Assembly (NCBI RefSeq): GCF_040954835.1
Contig: NC_090711.1
Coordinates: 3,231,501 to 3,295,500 of the forward strand
DNA from: Lepisosteus oculatus
Taxonomy: Eukaryota; Chordata; Actinopteri; Semionotiformes; Lepisosteidae
Length of the DNA stretch: 64,000 nt
Direction of reading: 5' to 3'
Both the position numbers and the translations under genes were made by a program. The notes beneath the pieces were generated by a model that worked only from the letters and a program-made list of their open reading frames with translations, was not told the origin of the DNA and did not search any database. Shown in pieces: positions 41,821-54,460 of the stretch; positions within the stretch are counted from its first letter, which is position 1; each line of letters opens with the position of its first letter.

Positions 41821-41889
41821 TTTGAAATCCGTCCCTTTCCAAACTGGCCAATCAGCAGGCGACTCGCAGCCTCGGCGCATTTCTATTGG
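41821..41889 (-). promoter_or_regulatory. TPX2: TPX2 promoter: two CCAAT boxes and a CHR-like site
   Basis: CCAAT words lie at 41848-41852 (plus) and 41885-41889 (minus), and TTTGAA at 41821-41826, next to the presumed start. NF-Y boxes followed by a CHR (TTTGAA) are the known layout of G2/M genes under DREAM/MuvB control, which fits TPX2. The TATA box seems absent. Confidence 0.55.
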
Positions 41890-42639
41890 TGATGAGGCCG
41901 AAATCGTTCGGGTAGGCTTGAGCGCTCATGGGAAATGTAGTCTTTTCATGCCACGTACTACCGACGTAAAAATTTAGGGAGCGTCAAGATGATGTGTTGA
42001 TAACCATTTCGTGGAAGGGTTTGGGTCAAACGTGCAGGATGTGGAATTAAGGGGGGATCTAAAATCTACATAAATCAGCTATATAAGACATGTAGGCCAG
42101 TTTGTCGATACTTGAGAAAAGCTTGTCCAACCCTTTCTAACGAGTTATACGAAATTGTATTGATGGGCGAGCAAGATAAGAGCAGAACTGTGGAGTGTCG
42201 GCTTCAAAACCTCTAGATTCATATGCTCGATTTACATTTTAGAAAAGAACAAGCAGATTGTTCATTCCACAGTGGAAAGTAGAAGAAAACACGCAACGTG
42301 CAGCCTTCTTCGAATTTCAGGGAAAATATATAGAAGGGAACAAAATTGGGAAGTCGAATCTAGTGCAGTTCTTCACCAATAGTGTTATACAGTATATTGC
42401 GAGGATTAAAATAATATCCTTCACTGAGGGGCTGAGAGTCCCGCCCTCCTTTCTGTCTTGAACAGAGCACATACTAAGGGCGAACCTGACGCACGGATTA
42501 GGAATCCTAAAGGCTGTAAATGAAAAAGTCAACCCAGCGAACTACTTCAGAATGAACATTTAAAAAACCCGATTCAGGGGACAAAAGTGTACGCTATGGT
42601 GAAAGTGCATTTAAAACTGAGAGCAGGGGGAACTACTTA

Positions 42640-42760
42640 AAACACAGCGGTTCGTAAGATCGTGGAACGGGCTACCCAGCCATATTGTTGAAGCCTCAAG
42701 ACGATGGCATGCTTGGATCAGTGTGCTATTAAATATCCAATAGGCTCTTCTCGTTTGTAA
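42640..42760 (+). mobile_element. LINE ORF2 C-terminal trace
   Basis: The frame WNGLPSHIVEASRRWHAWIS parallels the LINE end at 20420, followed by a 'ctcttctcgtttgtaaatg' stretch typical of the 3' UTR of this family. Heavily decayed. Confidence 0.5.
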
Positions 42761-43439
42761 ATGTTCTCATGCGGTCATGTCAAATACATACTCAACTGCA
42801 CACACACACACACATATATATACACGTACCCCCTGACCGTTTTAAGATCGGACAGCTCAGAAGAGATTGTGTCTGTCCAGCAATCGTATGTATTGCCCCT
42901 CGCTCTTAAAAGCCAAGAAGAAAGCCGTTTCAGAGAACATGTCAGAGCATGAGAATCAGAGATTCCAAGCAGACAGTTTAAACGAGGCACAAGAGGAGGC
43001 TATTCGGTAAATCTTGCTCGGCTGGCTTGCTAGTTTAATGCAAATTCACCAAATACAGGAAAGGAATTCGTGCTGTTCTCTGGTGCTTTATGAAAAGATC
43101 TCTGGTGTAACAGACACATTTAATGTGAAAACAATCAAGGACGACCCGGGTGTATTTTCGTCATCTCGTATTGTTTTGCATTGTAGGACATCCTGTCTTA
43201 TATTGTGTTATGCTGAATACGAACCCGATTTTATAAACATGTGGTTACATCGCACGCTACTTTAACCTTTGTACAGTTTTAGAGTTCAGCAGATAGATAA
43301 AAGTTAACTATAGGATGAAAAAAACCGAACACAAGTGTTAATTCGCTACTGTTTTTATCAAGATTCGTCACCCATCACTTAGGACGTATCTGAAATATCG
43401 TGACTTGTGACTATGGTTATTTTCAGGATCTGTACGGAT

Positions 43440-43705
43440 TAGAGGGACGTATTTATATCTAGATTTATATCTATATCTATATTTACATCTATATTTATAT
43501 TCATATGTGTGATACGATTTTTCTGTGTACTGTTCTGTTCTAGTCTGTTCTTTGTGTGTCCGGACTGTGAGTAACTCTTGTATTGTATTGTATGTATTGT
43601 ACTATTATTATATAATTCGTTACACTGTGGCTGTGTTGTGTGTGTGTTAAGCTGCTGTTGCACTGCAATTTCCCTCACGGGATCAATAAAGTATCTATCT
43701 ATTTT
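43440..43705 (+). mobile_element. Retroelement 3' tail (LINE-like)
   Basis: Ends with GCAATTTCCCTCACGGGATC then AATAAAGTATCTATCTAT, a 3' end common to fish non-LTR elements with (TATC)n tails. The left part is a TATATC-rich repeat. Confidence 0.5.
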
Positions 43706-44953
43706 GGGGCGAAGTGGCAGTATTCACTGCCTGCAGTGGTACCTCCCCCCAGCGGCCACGGTGAGGCGCTGTGTCTTTAACAAAACGGGGGAGTGGGAGA
43801 AGCGTGGTTCGTCACTAGAGGAAACAAACGTTACCATAGAGATATTTTAAAGCGTTTCATCGTTTTTCACCCCGTGTTGGTTTAAAGATGAAAACCAGTC
43901 CGGACGAGGGCGTTACAACCTCTTCCTGTTCTTTAATCAGGTCAGATTTAAATACATTATTTCAGACGTCGTGACTGTAACCATATTGAACACGCTTACT
44001 GTGCTTTGCAGGGGTTGGTTAAGGGACCTGCCTTGATTAGCTAACGAAAACACTGCTGCGACATAAGAAGGATAACGTTGTGTAAATGCGGGATTTCTTT
44101 TTTTTTTTTCCCGAAAACGTGCATTACAAATTGCAAGCCAGTGTGCACAAGACCGAGGTAAAAAAAGCATGACGTCCCGTCGTTACTCGAGCAGGGTTGG
44201 TCTAAAAAGTGTCATTTTACATCCCAAAGGCGGAATATCCTGCAGAAGGAAAATTGTAGTGCGCAAAGAGGCTCGGGCTGGCCTCTGGATCTCGAGTGGG
44301 GTTGTGGAAATGAGTAAAATGTCGGATCCTAGTCCGTATTATTGATTAGTGTTAAGCGACCATGATTTATGAAGGGTACTCAAACGAATGGGGTAGGTAG
44401 TGCTATGTGCGAGTGCTAAATTGTGGTCTTCTTCAATCAGAGGTGGTTTGTGTGTGGCTGGACTACGTTGGTGCTGACGGTTAATTAGAAATGGGCTCCC
44501 TGCCTCTTCTGCACACGGGTTTATAATCATGTTGACTCTGCAAAGGTAAATTGAGAATCTTAAAACAACAGAGTAACGGGGAATGGGACTTTTTTTTTCC
44601 GGCTCACCGTGGAGGGCCGATTTTAATTCGTTGCGGGTAGTCATTAACCACTTTAATGTGGGTTACAGTGGTTAGTGGTGTGTGATTGGTGCACTGTCTC
44701 CTAAAATGGATTACTCACCTGGGTTGGTCCGCCTTAAAAATAGGCCAGTGCAGTCGTTTAATTGTTGGAAAACTAAACTATGTACTATGTTATGTACAGT
44801 TCATATGCACTCGTAACCGTCGCGGTTTTTTTTTGCTTTGAGCAATGTGTCGTATCGATTTACAAAGATGTATAGTTTTATTGACGTAATTGTGCCTCAT
44901 GCGTGCGGGTGCGCGCCTCTAACTGTGCAATTACGGTAGGAAGGACGTAATTG

Positions 44954-45006
44954 CCCCCGCCCCCTTTCATCGGCGAGGGGGCGGGGCCGTGTGCGCCGTG
45001 CATTGG
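44954..45006 (+). promoter_or_regulatory. BCL2L1: BCL2L1 promoter: GC boxes and CCAAT box
   Basis: CCCCCGCCCCC at 44954-44964, GGGGGCGGGG at 44977-44986 (Sp1-type) and ATTGG at 45002-45006 lie just upstream of a noncoding exon. This is a TATA-less layout, as in mammalian BCL2L1. Confidence 0.55.
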
Positions 45007-45039
45007 CTAATAGGTTCTGCTTTGCTCCTGTGCTGCAGG

Positions 45040-45162
45040 GTTTGACAGCGTGCAGTGACTCAGGAAGCCCAGCTCAATTGACTGGATAGGGACGAGCCAG
45101 CGGTATTGCCACCAAGGCAAACAACGCAGGGCTGCTACCGAGCAGGACTTTCATTTGCCGAG
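45040..45162 (+). other. BCL2L1: BCL2L1 noncoding exon 1 (5' UTR)
   Basis: The donor TTGCCGAG|GTGAGT gives the 3' edge at 45162. The 5' edge is an estimate set by the promoter boxes. Intron 1 would run to an acceptor after a long T tract at 47001-47025 or 47030. Confidence 0.55.
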
Positions 45163-47140
45163 GTGAGTGTCACCCCGAACCTTTTCAGGTCCGTCGTAGC
45201 CTTGGGCTGGGCTTGATGGAGAATGTTTCGCTTGCTCCATTTGCGAGGCATTGAAACGCCGACGCCGAGGAGCATCCGTAGTTCGGCAGTGGATTGCGAG
45301 ATGCGTGCTGGTTTTATTTTCTGCTTGGATTTTTATTTTTCCCGATGAGCCCCCAAAAAAAGTGCTCTCCAGCAGGTTTTCAGAAAGCAAACGGCGTTCT
45401 TGTCTGGCTGCGGCGTGCGCTGTGAGCCCCGACACTGGTGTTGATCCTTTTCAGGGCGTGTTTGAGTAAATAAAATAGTTAGCGATTGCTTCCGATTGTG
45501 TGTGTGTGTGGTGGGGTAGGCTGCTTGTCGGTGTTTCGCTCCGGTAGGAAGAGCAGCTCGCAGGGGAGACCGGTAGGCGAACCCTAGGATCCCTAAATGT
45601 CAGCCTTCTCCTGTCTGAAATGTCGAGCCTGTCTTTTGTCTCATTTATCTGCAGACGGTACCGCACAAATCACAGTCACACCTACTGTATGTGGCCGGGG
45701 AATCCGGCAAAGATCGTCTGGCCGTGATAGCGCATTTCTATGTAAATCTGTCTCGGGAGCCGTGGCCCTTCACATCGGGCTTTTAAATGAGCTGTCGTGG
45801 AGGAAGTTGTCGTTATCGTAGCCGGTAAAATACCAGTCCAAATGCCAGGATTAACATAGGAAAGGTTAGGTTTTAGATACTCCGGCCTTTCGCTAGCCGC
45901 CTCTGATAACCTGGATGAGGTCAGGCGCCATGGAGAATAATAACAGCTTTGATCATCATTTCAGTCTTAATGTGTGTTTGTCACACCGAGGAACATTTAT
46001 ATGCGTCGGAAAAACGTTTATTCCTGTTTAGAAACATAAATGGCTGTGTTGTTTGTTATGGAGGGAATGTTATGTGTGTAAGATTACTAGGTAATGGCAA
46101 ACTGCGTGATTATATCATATGTTGGTGTTATTCACATTGTTCAGCCTGTGAATATGTTTATTTTTGCGTGTCCGTGTGTACAGAAACAGTAGACACTAGA
46201 AATGGGAAAGAAGACACCCTAGTTTGTAGAGGTTTCCCTGGCTGGGGGTTTAATTTGTGATGTCTCAGTTCCCTGTGGTTCAAGGCAGCAGAAATACTTG
46301 TACTTTATCTGAGCATCTTGAGCAGCTCTGGACAGGGGCATTGGCAGCTCTTTGCTGGCATCGGGGAATCAAGGAGTCAGGTAACTGGAGAGTTCATCAC
46401 TGACCTCTGACCCCTCCTCCCCAGCCTGCCCCTGAGTGTGGTGGTGGTGATGGTGTGGGGGGTACGTCTTGATTTGTGCCTCAATATGGTCTTTTGAGTT
46501 GGTCTTTGCGGGGGTCACTTGAGAAACCCCTGCCTGTCTGCCTGTCTGTCTGTCCATGTCAGTGGTCATCTCTCCCTGCAGGGCAGTTCATTGAATTCCT
46601 GTCAGTTTAATTTCTGAAGGGTTTTGGTGCCACAGAGAAGATGAGCAGTGGCGCTGTGATAGGATGTGGTGTAGAGCAGTCAGACACTCTCCTGCCATGT
46701 CCTGGACAATTAATGAACGCTGTCAGACAGTAACAGACATCAGATTGTTTTCATTCTTTAATTAGTGTGATCCCTACACCAACCCTGTAGCTTATAATGA
46801 GCCCCCATATTGGAGCTTGAAAAAAAACAGACTCTGGTTGCCAAGTTGTTTTTAATGCTTCCTGGTGGCCGTGTTTCGAACAAGGTAGTGCATGAATTTG
46901 AGATGAGCCTTCTTGCTTTTGCATGCCGTGATGAACGGAAAATGTGCTTCATCTGTGCCACATGCTCCTTGTGACCGGTCCTGACGGATTTCCAAATGCC
47001 TTTTTTTTTTTTCTCATTCCGAAAGGCCAGACCGTCAGCCGGCAGCAAAGACACTGCAGCGTCCAGGCAAGGGAACTTGGTAATCCCTTGTGTCCAGAAT
47101 GGGTTTTGCGGCGTGAAGCAGGCAGAGACGAGCAGACAAG

Positions 47141-47662
47141 ATGTCATACAGCAACAGAGACCTCGTCGTCTACTACATCAACTATAAACTCTCGCAGAAG
47201 AACTACTCCTGGGACCAGTTCAGCCTGGAGGGCAGGACCGGAGGCGCTGAGGCGGTGGGTTCGGGGAGCCCGAACGCAGAGGAGCGTACGAACGGCGCGG
47301 CCAATGGCGGGGGGGGGCCCGTGTCGCGCCAGCCCCCCCAGGGGATCGAGGCGGTGCAGGGGGCGCTGCGCGACTCCGCCAACGAGTTTGAGCTCCGCTA
47401 CGGCCGGGCGTTCAGCGACCTGTCCTCCCAGCTCCACATCACGCCCGCCACCGCCTACCAGAGCTTCGAGCACGTCATGGACGAGGTCTTCCGGGACGGG
47501 GTGAACTGGGGGCGCATCGTGGGGCTCTTCGCTTTCGGGGGTGCGCTGTGCGTGGAGTGCGTGGAGAAGGAGATGAGCAACCTGGTGAGCCGCATAGCCG
47601 AGTGGATGACCGTCTACCTGGACAACAACATTCAGCCCTGGATCCAGAGTCAGGGAGGATGG
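47141..47662 (+). CDS. BCL2L1: Bcl-xL apoptosis regulator, main coding exon (gene partial)
   Basis: An anti-apoptotic Bcl-2 protein of the outer mitochondrial membrane that binds Bax/Bak and BH3-only proteins. The exon codes 174 residues. It has BH4 (MSYSNRDLVVYYINYKLSQK), a disordered Gly/Asn-rich loop, BH3 around ALRDSANEFELRYGRAFSDL, BH1 around DGVNWGRIVGLFAFGG, and BH2 ending WIQSQGGW. The ATG has A at -3, and the donor GGATGG|GTGAGT cuts after GGW, exactly as in mammals. The last exon, with the membrane anchor, was not found before 64000. If intron 2 is retained, 20 more residues follow (VSAVPLPL...) to TAG at 47723, like the Bcl-xβ form. The gene is divergent from TPX2. Confidence 0.97.
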
Positions 47663-50137
47663 GTGAGTGCAGTTCCCCTGCCCCTCCACACAGGGGCGCC
47701 CCAGCTGGAGATGATCCGGGTCTAGGACCGCGTGTGTTTGCATGGGGGATGTTTTTGAGTTTGTGGTTCATTTTTTAATTTGATATTCACACAACCTTCC
47801 AGCCACAGGCAGATCCTTAGCCACAGTGCTATTGCTCCGTACAGGTGCAGACAGGTGCATTTGAGCTCAGTAGGTGGCAGCTGGGTTTCCTCTTGATTAA
47901 TAGAGGTGAGAGCAACTAAAGCTGTTCGTTGGGCATTGGCAAGCTCATTTGGACCCGAGTCTGGTATTGGCCCAGACTGCTGCATCGCCCTCCCCCTCTG
48001 TTTATACCCGTGATGTTTCATGTGGTTGTCTGCTGAGTCCGCTCTTGATGGTACCTGGTGCTTCTTTCTTTCTTTCTCATTCTCTATAGCTTTAAGTCCG
48101 ATGCATCAGTTTGGCATTGACCAGACTTTTGCGTCTGTGCTTCGTGCACACCAACAGATGGAGGCAGCCACCAGTGTAGTCTTTCCAATTCAGGAATCAG
48201 TTTCAGGGCTGAGCTGTGCCAATGAAAAAGCCTTCAGCTGCCTTGCTGGGCGTCTTCTCATAGATCTCATCTCTGAAGGGTGTGACAAGTGGCTCAAGCC
48301 TTCTGGAGCCAGAGAAAGTGCGGGGATTGACAATGGCCCTCTTTTTGGGTTGGTTTTATTTTTTTTTTGCTCTTCCACGGACAAGAGATTTTAAAAAACC
48401 AAAGAAAGCAGTTGTTTTCTTCAAGGTTTTGGACAGCATCTTCCGTGTGTTCCCTCTCTCCCTGGGCTCAGAATTCCCAGGGACCTCTCTCCTAATTGTT
48501 AGACGCATAGATGGGGTCAGAGCTGTCTACGTTCCCCACAAAATATAGTCACTGCACATCATTGATCGGGCAGTGTGGGCTCCAGACTGAATCCATTAGA
48601 CTAGCTCCGTTTGAGCTAGAAGGAGGATGGTCTTGGGTGTCAAGATCTGGGGCTGTCTAAACGCAAAATAGTGCGCAGTGTCCTTTCCTCTTATTTGATT
48701 GATCTGCATTCCATTGTGATTGTCAGGGCGGTTTACCTTTCTTTCTTTCTGCTTTGAATGTGACTTACTCTTCTGTGTACATGCTGAGGAGCTGCATTTA
48801 GACAGGCAGGGTCTGGGTTCCAGTCCGCTCAGTAAGGTGTTGGTGAAGCTGAATGTTCTTTAAAGCTGAACAGGTGTGTTTTCTCACCACCTTTCTTTGG
48901 GCAGCCCTGTTCTATTTGCGAGGTTCCCTCGTTGCAATGCCCAATTCAGGTTGGACGACGCTGTAAAAAAAAAAAGCAAAGGGTTAGAAAAATAGACAGC
49001 TGCGCTCGAGCTGACACTAATCCATGTTAGGGAAGCATGAAGTTTTAAACAAAAAAAGATGGAAGAGCGGCAAAGCAGATGCATGCAATACCGACTTCAC
49101 CAGCGTGCTTTCGGTGGCGGGGTCTTCGGTACTTCCTCGTCTGTGACAGCTGCCCTCCTGCTGCGGGCTCAGCAAGCAGGAGTAAGATGCATGTTCCCCC
49201 TTCACGGAGCAGGAAGACGCCGCCCTTAACGTAGGCGCCCGATCCTCCCTTTCGGGGAGAAACGCTGCGAAGTTGCCGGTTGGCTTCAAATGCGTCCGTG
49301 GGACGTCTGCGAGTCCACCTGGAGCTGACTGGACCTTTGCGTCCCAGTAGCAACCACCCCTGGCGGCCCCCACCTGTCTCCTTGGGGGTTTGCTAGCAGC
49401 GAGTTGATCTGAGGATCCCATGCTGGAAATCGCAATTGGACTCCAGAAGCGTGACTGTCGCCCGGCCTCCGTGCGGCTCGGCGAGGGGCCCCACCCACCT
49501 GCGTGCTGTGCTGTTGCTTTGAAGCTCTCACTGAATGAGGCGCGGGCGGGCGGCGGCTGTGCCGAGTCTGAATGAATGGAAGTGGGAACAGAGCAGACGC
49601 CAGTTTCACTTCTCGGAGGGGAATAAGCACAGTTTGTGGTTTTCCCTGCTTCCTCTGTCGCGTCGACGTATTCAATTTTTCACTTGGTAGATCCACTCGT
49701 TTAGGGTTAGAGCATTTTTTTTTGTGTTTGGTGGGGCCAGATTCCCTTAAAGTCACATGACCCAGAGAGTGTACGCTTATGTAACTTCTAAGCTTGAATG
49801 AACGTTCTGGTCACGATAGTCTAATGAATGAGACACCGTGACCACCATCTGTACCCAGCATCATTGGTGCAATTGGATTGATAGCTGTTTGACTGAGCTT
49901 CTGCTGGAGGCAGCTCTGTCTTTTCATGCTCCTGTTGAACACAAATCGCAGCTTCTGGAGGTGACTTCTGGGGGGGTGTCAAGAACAACATTTTGGTTGT
50001 TGTTCCTGTCTTCTACGGTTGGTTTTCCTTTAGAATCGTGGATGTGACGTTCGGGTCTCCGTCTTAAGGCTCTCTGAGACCTGTGGTTTGTGAGGGTGGG
50101 GGTCAGAAAGGCAAGAGCAGTGGGGTTTTCTGCAGGT

Positions 50138-50640
50138 TAACACCTGGCAGCCCACTGGAGCTGGGCAGGGGGGGGTGAGCCTGCTCAGTACCTGGATGGG
50201 AGACCTCCTGGGAAAGGTTGTTGCTGGAAGAGTAGGACCAGTAGAGGGTGCTCACCCTGAGGTCTGTGTGGGCCCTAATGCCCCAGTATAGTGGCGGGGA
50301 CACTACTCTGTAAAAAAAAAAGCACCGTCCTTCAGATGAGATGTAAAACCAAGCTCCTGGCTGTCCGTGAGCATTAAAAATCCCAGGGCGTTTCTTGAAA
50401 AGAGTAAGGGTGTTCCCCTGGTGTCCTGGTCAAATTTCCCCCTGGCCTTTGCCAATCATGGCCTCCTAATAATCCCCATCTCTGAACTGGCTCCATCACT
50501 CTGTTCTCCTCCCTGCTGATAGCTGGTGTGTCGTGAGAGTACTGGTGTACTTTGGCTGCCTTAACACGTTAAGGCGGGGCTCCCCAATGCTGCTTTGAGT
50601 GGGGGTGTCCAGAAAAGCACAATATAAGTGTAAGGAATTT
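50138..50640 (+). mobile_element. 5S-rRNA-derived SINE (SINE3-like), copy
   Basis: The 5S-like promoter CTCAGTACCTGGATGGGAGA is at about 50183-50203. The body matches the 36513 copy: 'gccccagtatagtggcgggg', 'taaaaatcccagggcg', 'ccaatcatggcctcctaa'. It is more diverged than the 36.5-kb copy. Confidence 0.85.
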
Positions 50641-53600
50641 GGTTTCTGAAATCGAGGCGAGCACACTCTGGGGCAGAGCTGGTTACAGGAACCTGAAACG
50701 CAAATGGAGCCATGTTTGTCATGCCCCCTTGTCTAACCGAGATGTTCATCTCGACGTCCTGGGAAAGAATGCGGCAACAATACAGTCGCCCCATTTCCAC
50801 CAGCCTTTAGACAACCAGAACAGTGCTTCCATCAGTCAGTGTGAAGGTTTACTTCGGAGTTTTGAGGAAAGAAAACCATTTAGACTTTTGTCTTTGTTTG
50901 CCAGAAATCTAATCATCTTTGAAGCCCTTGCCTAATACGTGGTCACACAGTCGTTTTTTTTTTTTAAAGGTATTCTAGGGCCAGAGAACATAATGGCATA
51001 ATGGTTAAAAGCCATTTTTCACTTTCAGTACGTGGCTTTGGCCTCGTAATCTCTAATAGATCGAGATTTCAATTGGGAAGACATTAAACTGATGTAAGTG
51101 AAGGTTGTGGGGTAACATGGAAACGTCCCTAGACCTCTTTCTTTTCCAAAAGCAGGCCGGTGTTTAAGTCTGCTGGGAGAGAGACGTGCCCATTTTGCAC
51201 GTTTATACTGTTCCTCATTATGCACTCGAGATCAGTTCACTATAAGTCTTAGTGCTACATGATGACGTGTCTTTAATCAAAAGGTATGTGAGTCTCATCC
51301 ATCCAGATGCCCAGCTATTTGTAAGCTTTAGCAGATTCCTTGTGCTGACCCTGTAGTTTTGTAATCTCTCATTTCTCGCTAATCAGATTCTTAAACTTAA
51401 GACATGTGAAGGCCATGAGCTCTCAGCCACACGACAGCATGAGTCACCCAGGCTGTAGAACTGGCACAGGGAGGTGTGGGCTCTTCAGTCTGTGTGCACA
51501 CAGTGCTGTTCATCTCTGCCATCATTCCAGACATCACTGGCTCTCCTCGGGATTGGGAGTGTTGCATGTTACCTCTCGCATTGAACATGTATAAGAGCAT
51601 TCTCAAATGATGGGAGCCCATTGGTTTGTAGTTAATTGATCCAAAGGTCTCCTATAGCTGTGCCTTGAAGAAAGCCTGGACGTCTGCTTCCACATGGCTG
51701 GGTAGATAGCATGTTCCATACTCCCACAACCCTTTGTGTAAAAAAAAAAAAAAAGCGCCTCTTGTTCGGCCCCAAGATATGACCCAGTTTTAAGAAGGGA
51801 AGGCAAAACTCCAAGAGGTCTGTCCGTTTGGGATATTGTAGCTCACAGCTGAGAGGTCTGCCTAGGCTGTCCCTGCAAAGACGCCCAGCATGGGCAGTTC
51901 AGCACTCCTTTTCCACTACAGTACATCTGCACCATAAACCCCCCTGCTGTGCGTGTGCATTGGATTTCTGATTTGAGCTGATCTCTCAGGACGTGCACGG
52001 TAGGGCAGACGACGCCACACAGTGTAGACGGTCCATTATGGAACGGAATTCAGCGGCTCCAGTGACCCCTTCGTGGCGGAGATCTTTCCCAGGGGGTAAC
52101 AGTCGACCGTCAGGCCAGGTCATAACTTTGAGAGGGCAGGCAGCAAACCCGATTACAGTGTGTCCCCCCAGTATCGGCTTCACGGCGGCCGCCGCGCAGC
52201 TCCTCCGGTCGATGAGGTCAGAGCCGCGCGGCGCTGCGGAGGCGCTCTGCCCCTGGCTCACCCCCGCAGCCTCGCCGCACCTCCCCGTTCAGAGTGAGGT
52301 TCGAATTCTCGGCCTGGGAACCGCGCTCTGGCCCAGTGGGGGGATCAGGTGCTGAAGATCCCATTTGCTCAAGATCTCATTTGCCCCGGCCCGCTCCCCT
52401 GACGCCGGAAACCCGGCCCGTCGACTGGGGGGGGTTGGGGTTGCTGCTCGGGGAAGGGAAGGTTGCGTTAGCAGGAAATGTCTCCGGAATGGGTCTGGAA
52501 AGCCACATCCTCAGAAAGAATGTCTCCCCTCCTCCCTCCTGCTTCTACTCACAGACCGGCTGAGCCCATAAAGGAAGTGTGCTGCCTTCCAGGATACCTC
52601 CCGAGACCCCAGAACCGAGACCCCGCTGATGTGCTTGGCCCAAAAAAATAAGCAGAAAGTAAGATTTCTGTAACTGCAACCAGGAATCTTCTTTGGTAGA
52701 AACTTACCGCTTCTAAGCTGTTTTGTGATCCTGGGAGGTTTGGTAATACGTTGGCGGTAATTACTCTGTTTTTCTCTGTGTGAAATGTATAGATTTTTGT
52801 TGACCCTTGGAAGTACACGTTTTTATCTTATAAATGTTTAAAAAGCCCAGACGTCTGAAGTGATTGCTCTCGGGGGGTCTCCAGAAAACCTGATGTTTGC
52901 TGGAAAGAAATGATGAACTCAAGAGTTCTGCCTGTAACAGGAGGCGCACACTGTGTTTGTTCCACTCTTGAAGATGATGCAAGGTATCTGCAGACTGTAG
53001 TGCAATGCTAAATTATTCAACTCTTAAATATGATTAATAAGATTTGAAAGCGAAGAGCAGATGATTTTTAATTTATTAGCCCTGTCCCCAGTTGAGTGTT
53101 GGTTCATCATATTTTTTTCCATGAACAGTTCAGCCACTTAATTCCTAAGAGGAGGGATGACACATCCTGAATTATAATTATTCAGTCCTGTCAATTACTG
53201 CATGAATTTTGGATTAATCAGAGGTTTTAGATCTGCATTTGATTAAACCAAGTTGCTACAGAAAACAGATAGCCTTGTGCTGGTAAACATTAATTATTTG
53301 TTTGTGATTGACACTACTTGGTTAATGTTTAAATGGCTTTTTCTGCCCAGGATAGCGCCTGTTGCTGAGGTTCTGCAGGGGAAGGGTTGTTTTTCAGTCA
53401 GCTGTACAATCAGGCAGCAGATAGCCTGAGGACAGTTTGGTAGCTCAGTCTTTTTCTTTAAAAAAAAAAAGTCTTCCAAGAATTGCTGATGAACTATTTT
53501 CTCTCTGGGGACAGGAGGCCAATTTGGCCAGGTTCAAGGTTCTTGTCTCGACTGATAGTTTAGGTTAAGAAGCATGTGGCCATGCTAATTTGCCGGTAAT

Positions 53601-53819
53601 TTGCCTTTTAGTTTGTTGATGTGCGAAGTAGAGAGCTTGAAAGAATTCACCGGTACCTCTCTGCTGTTCGGCACGATGTAAAACAGCAAACACCAGAGGG
53701 GTTTTACACCAGGTTGGAAGTTTCTTCCCACAAGCTGTCAGATGACTGAACTCTACCCCACCACTGGCTCACACTGAGGGGTTTTTTATCTAACTTGTTG
53801 ATGCTACTGCTGCTGTTCT

Positions 53820-54460
53820 GTTTGTTTTTGGTGAGCGCTTCGAAGGGCCGGCTCTCGGTCCCCCTGGTACCGAACGGGTCGGCGGAGGGCGGGGGGCCCC
53901 TGTGGCCCCGCAGGGGAGCCTGCCTCTTCGAGAGCGCCGCCGGCGCAGGCAGGAAGCTGGGGCTCAGCCGTTAGCAGATGGCTTCTGCTGGGGCGCAGGT
54001 GTACACCGTCAACCGACCAGCCAGGCAGGTCGAGCAGCGTTTGTTTGTTTTTTTCGATCTGTTTTTGCGTTTGTAAATGGCGCGTTCTCGAAGCATGAAG
54101 CGGAGAGAGCTATTTTATTTCCTCCTTCCCCTTTCGCCCCCACCCCCCTCGCCACGAGAGACAGCTGCTGTAGCCTCGCGCCAGTGCCGCCGCAGGGCAG
54201 TGGGAGTGGTCGTGTCCGGCCTCTTCCCCAGGCCCTTTGCATCCTGGGCCTCCGCACTCCCCCTCCTGTTGGACCAGTTGTAGTTCTCCTGTGAGCGATC
54301 GCTATAGCAACCCCACCGAGAGTGTCCCCCCCCCTGCCATTGTCCCAGAGCTGTGCCGACTCACCTGTGCGAGAGGCGGGAGAGACCCTGCCCCCTCCAG
54401 CAGGACCACAACGGGCCTCAGTGTGGCGGCGGCTCTGGCGTGCAGCTCGGGGGCTCATCG
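53820..54460. promoter_or_regulatory. CpG-rich block in BCL2L1 intron
   Basis: GC-rich and CpG-rich over several hundred bases, with AT-rich DNA on both sides. A second block lies at 56200-56560 and carries GACGTCACGTC, a CRE-like word. Enhancer or alternative promoter use is possible but not shown. Confidence 0.25.

Larger units (their letters stand above)
41900..44940. other. Spacer between divergent TPX2 and BCL2L1 promoters
   Basis: No gene is seen. It contains a LINE remnant (42640-42760), a short CA/TA microsatellite (42797-42823) and a retroelement tail (43440-43705). Confidence 0.5.

Noticed and set aside
47144-47743. Minus-strand 199-codon frame opposite BCL2L1
   Set aside because: Shadow of the conserved Bcl-xL exon.
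50183-50213. 5S rRNA gene
   Set aside because: Only the internal promoter resembles 5S; the rest is a SINE body.
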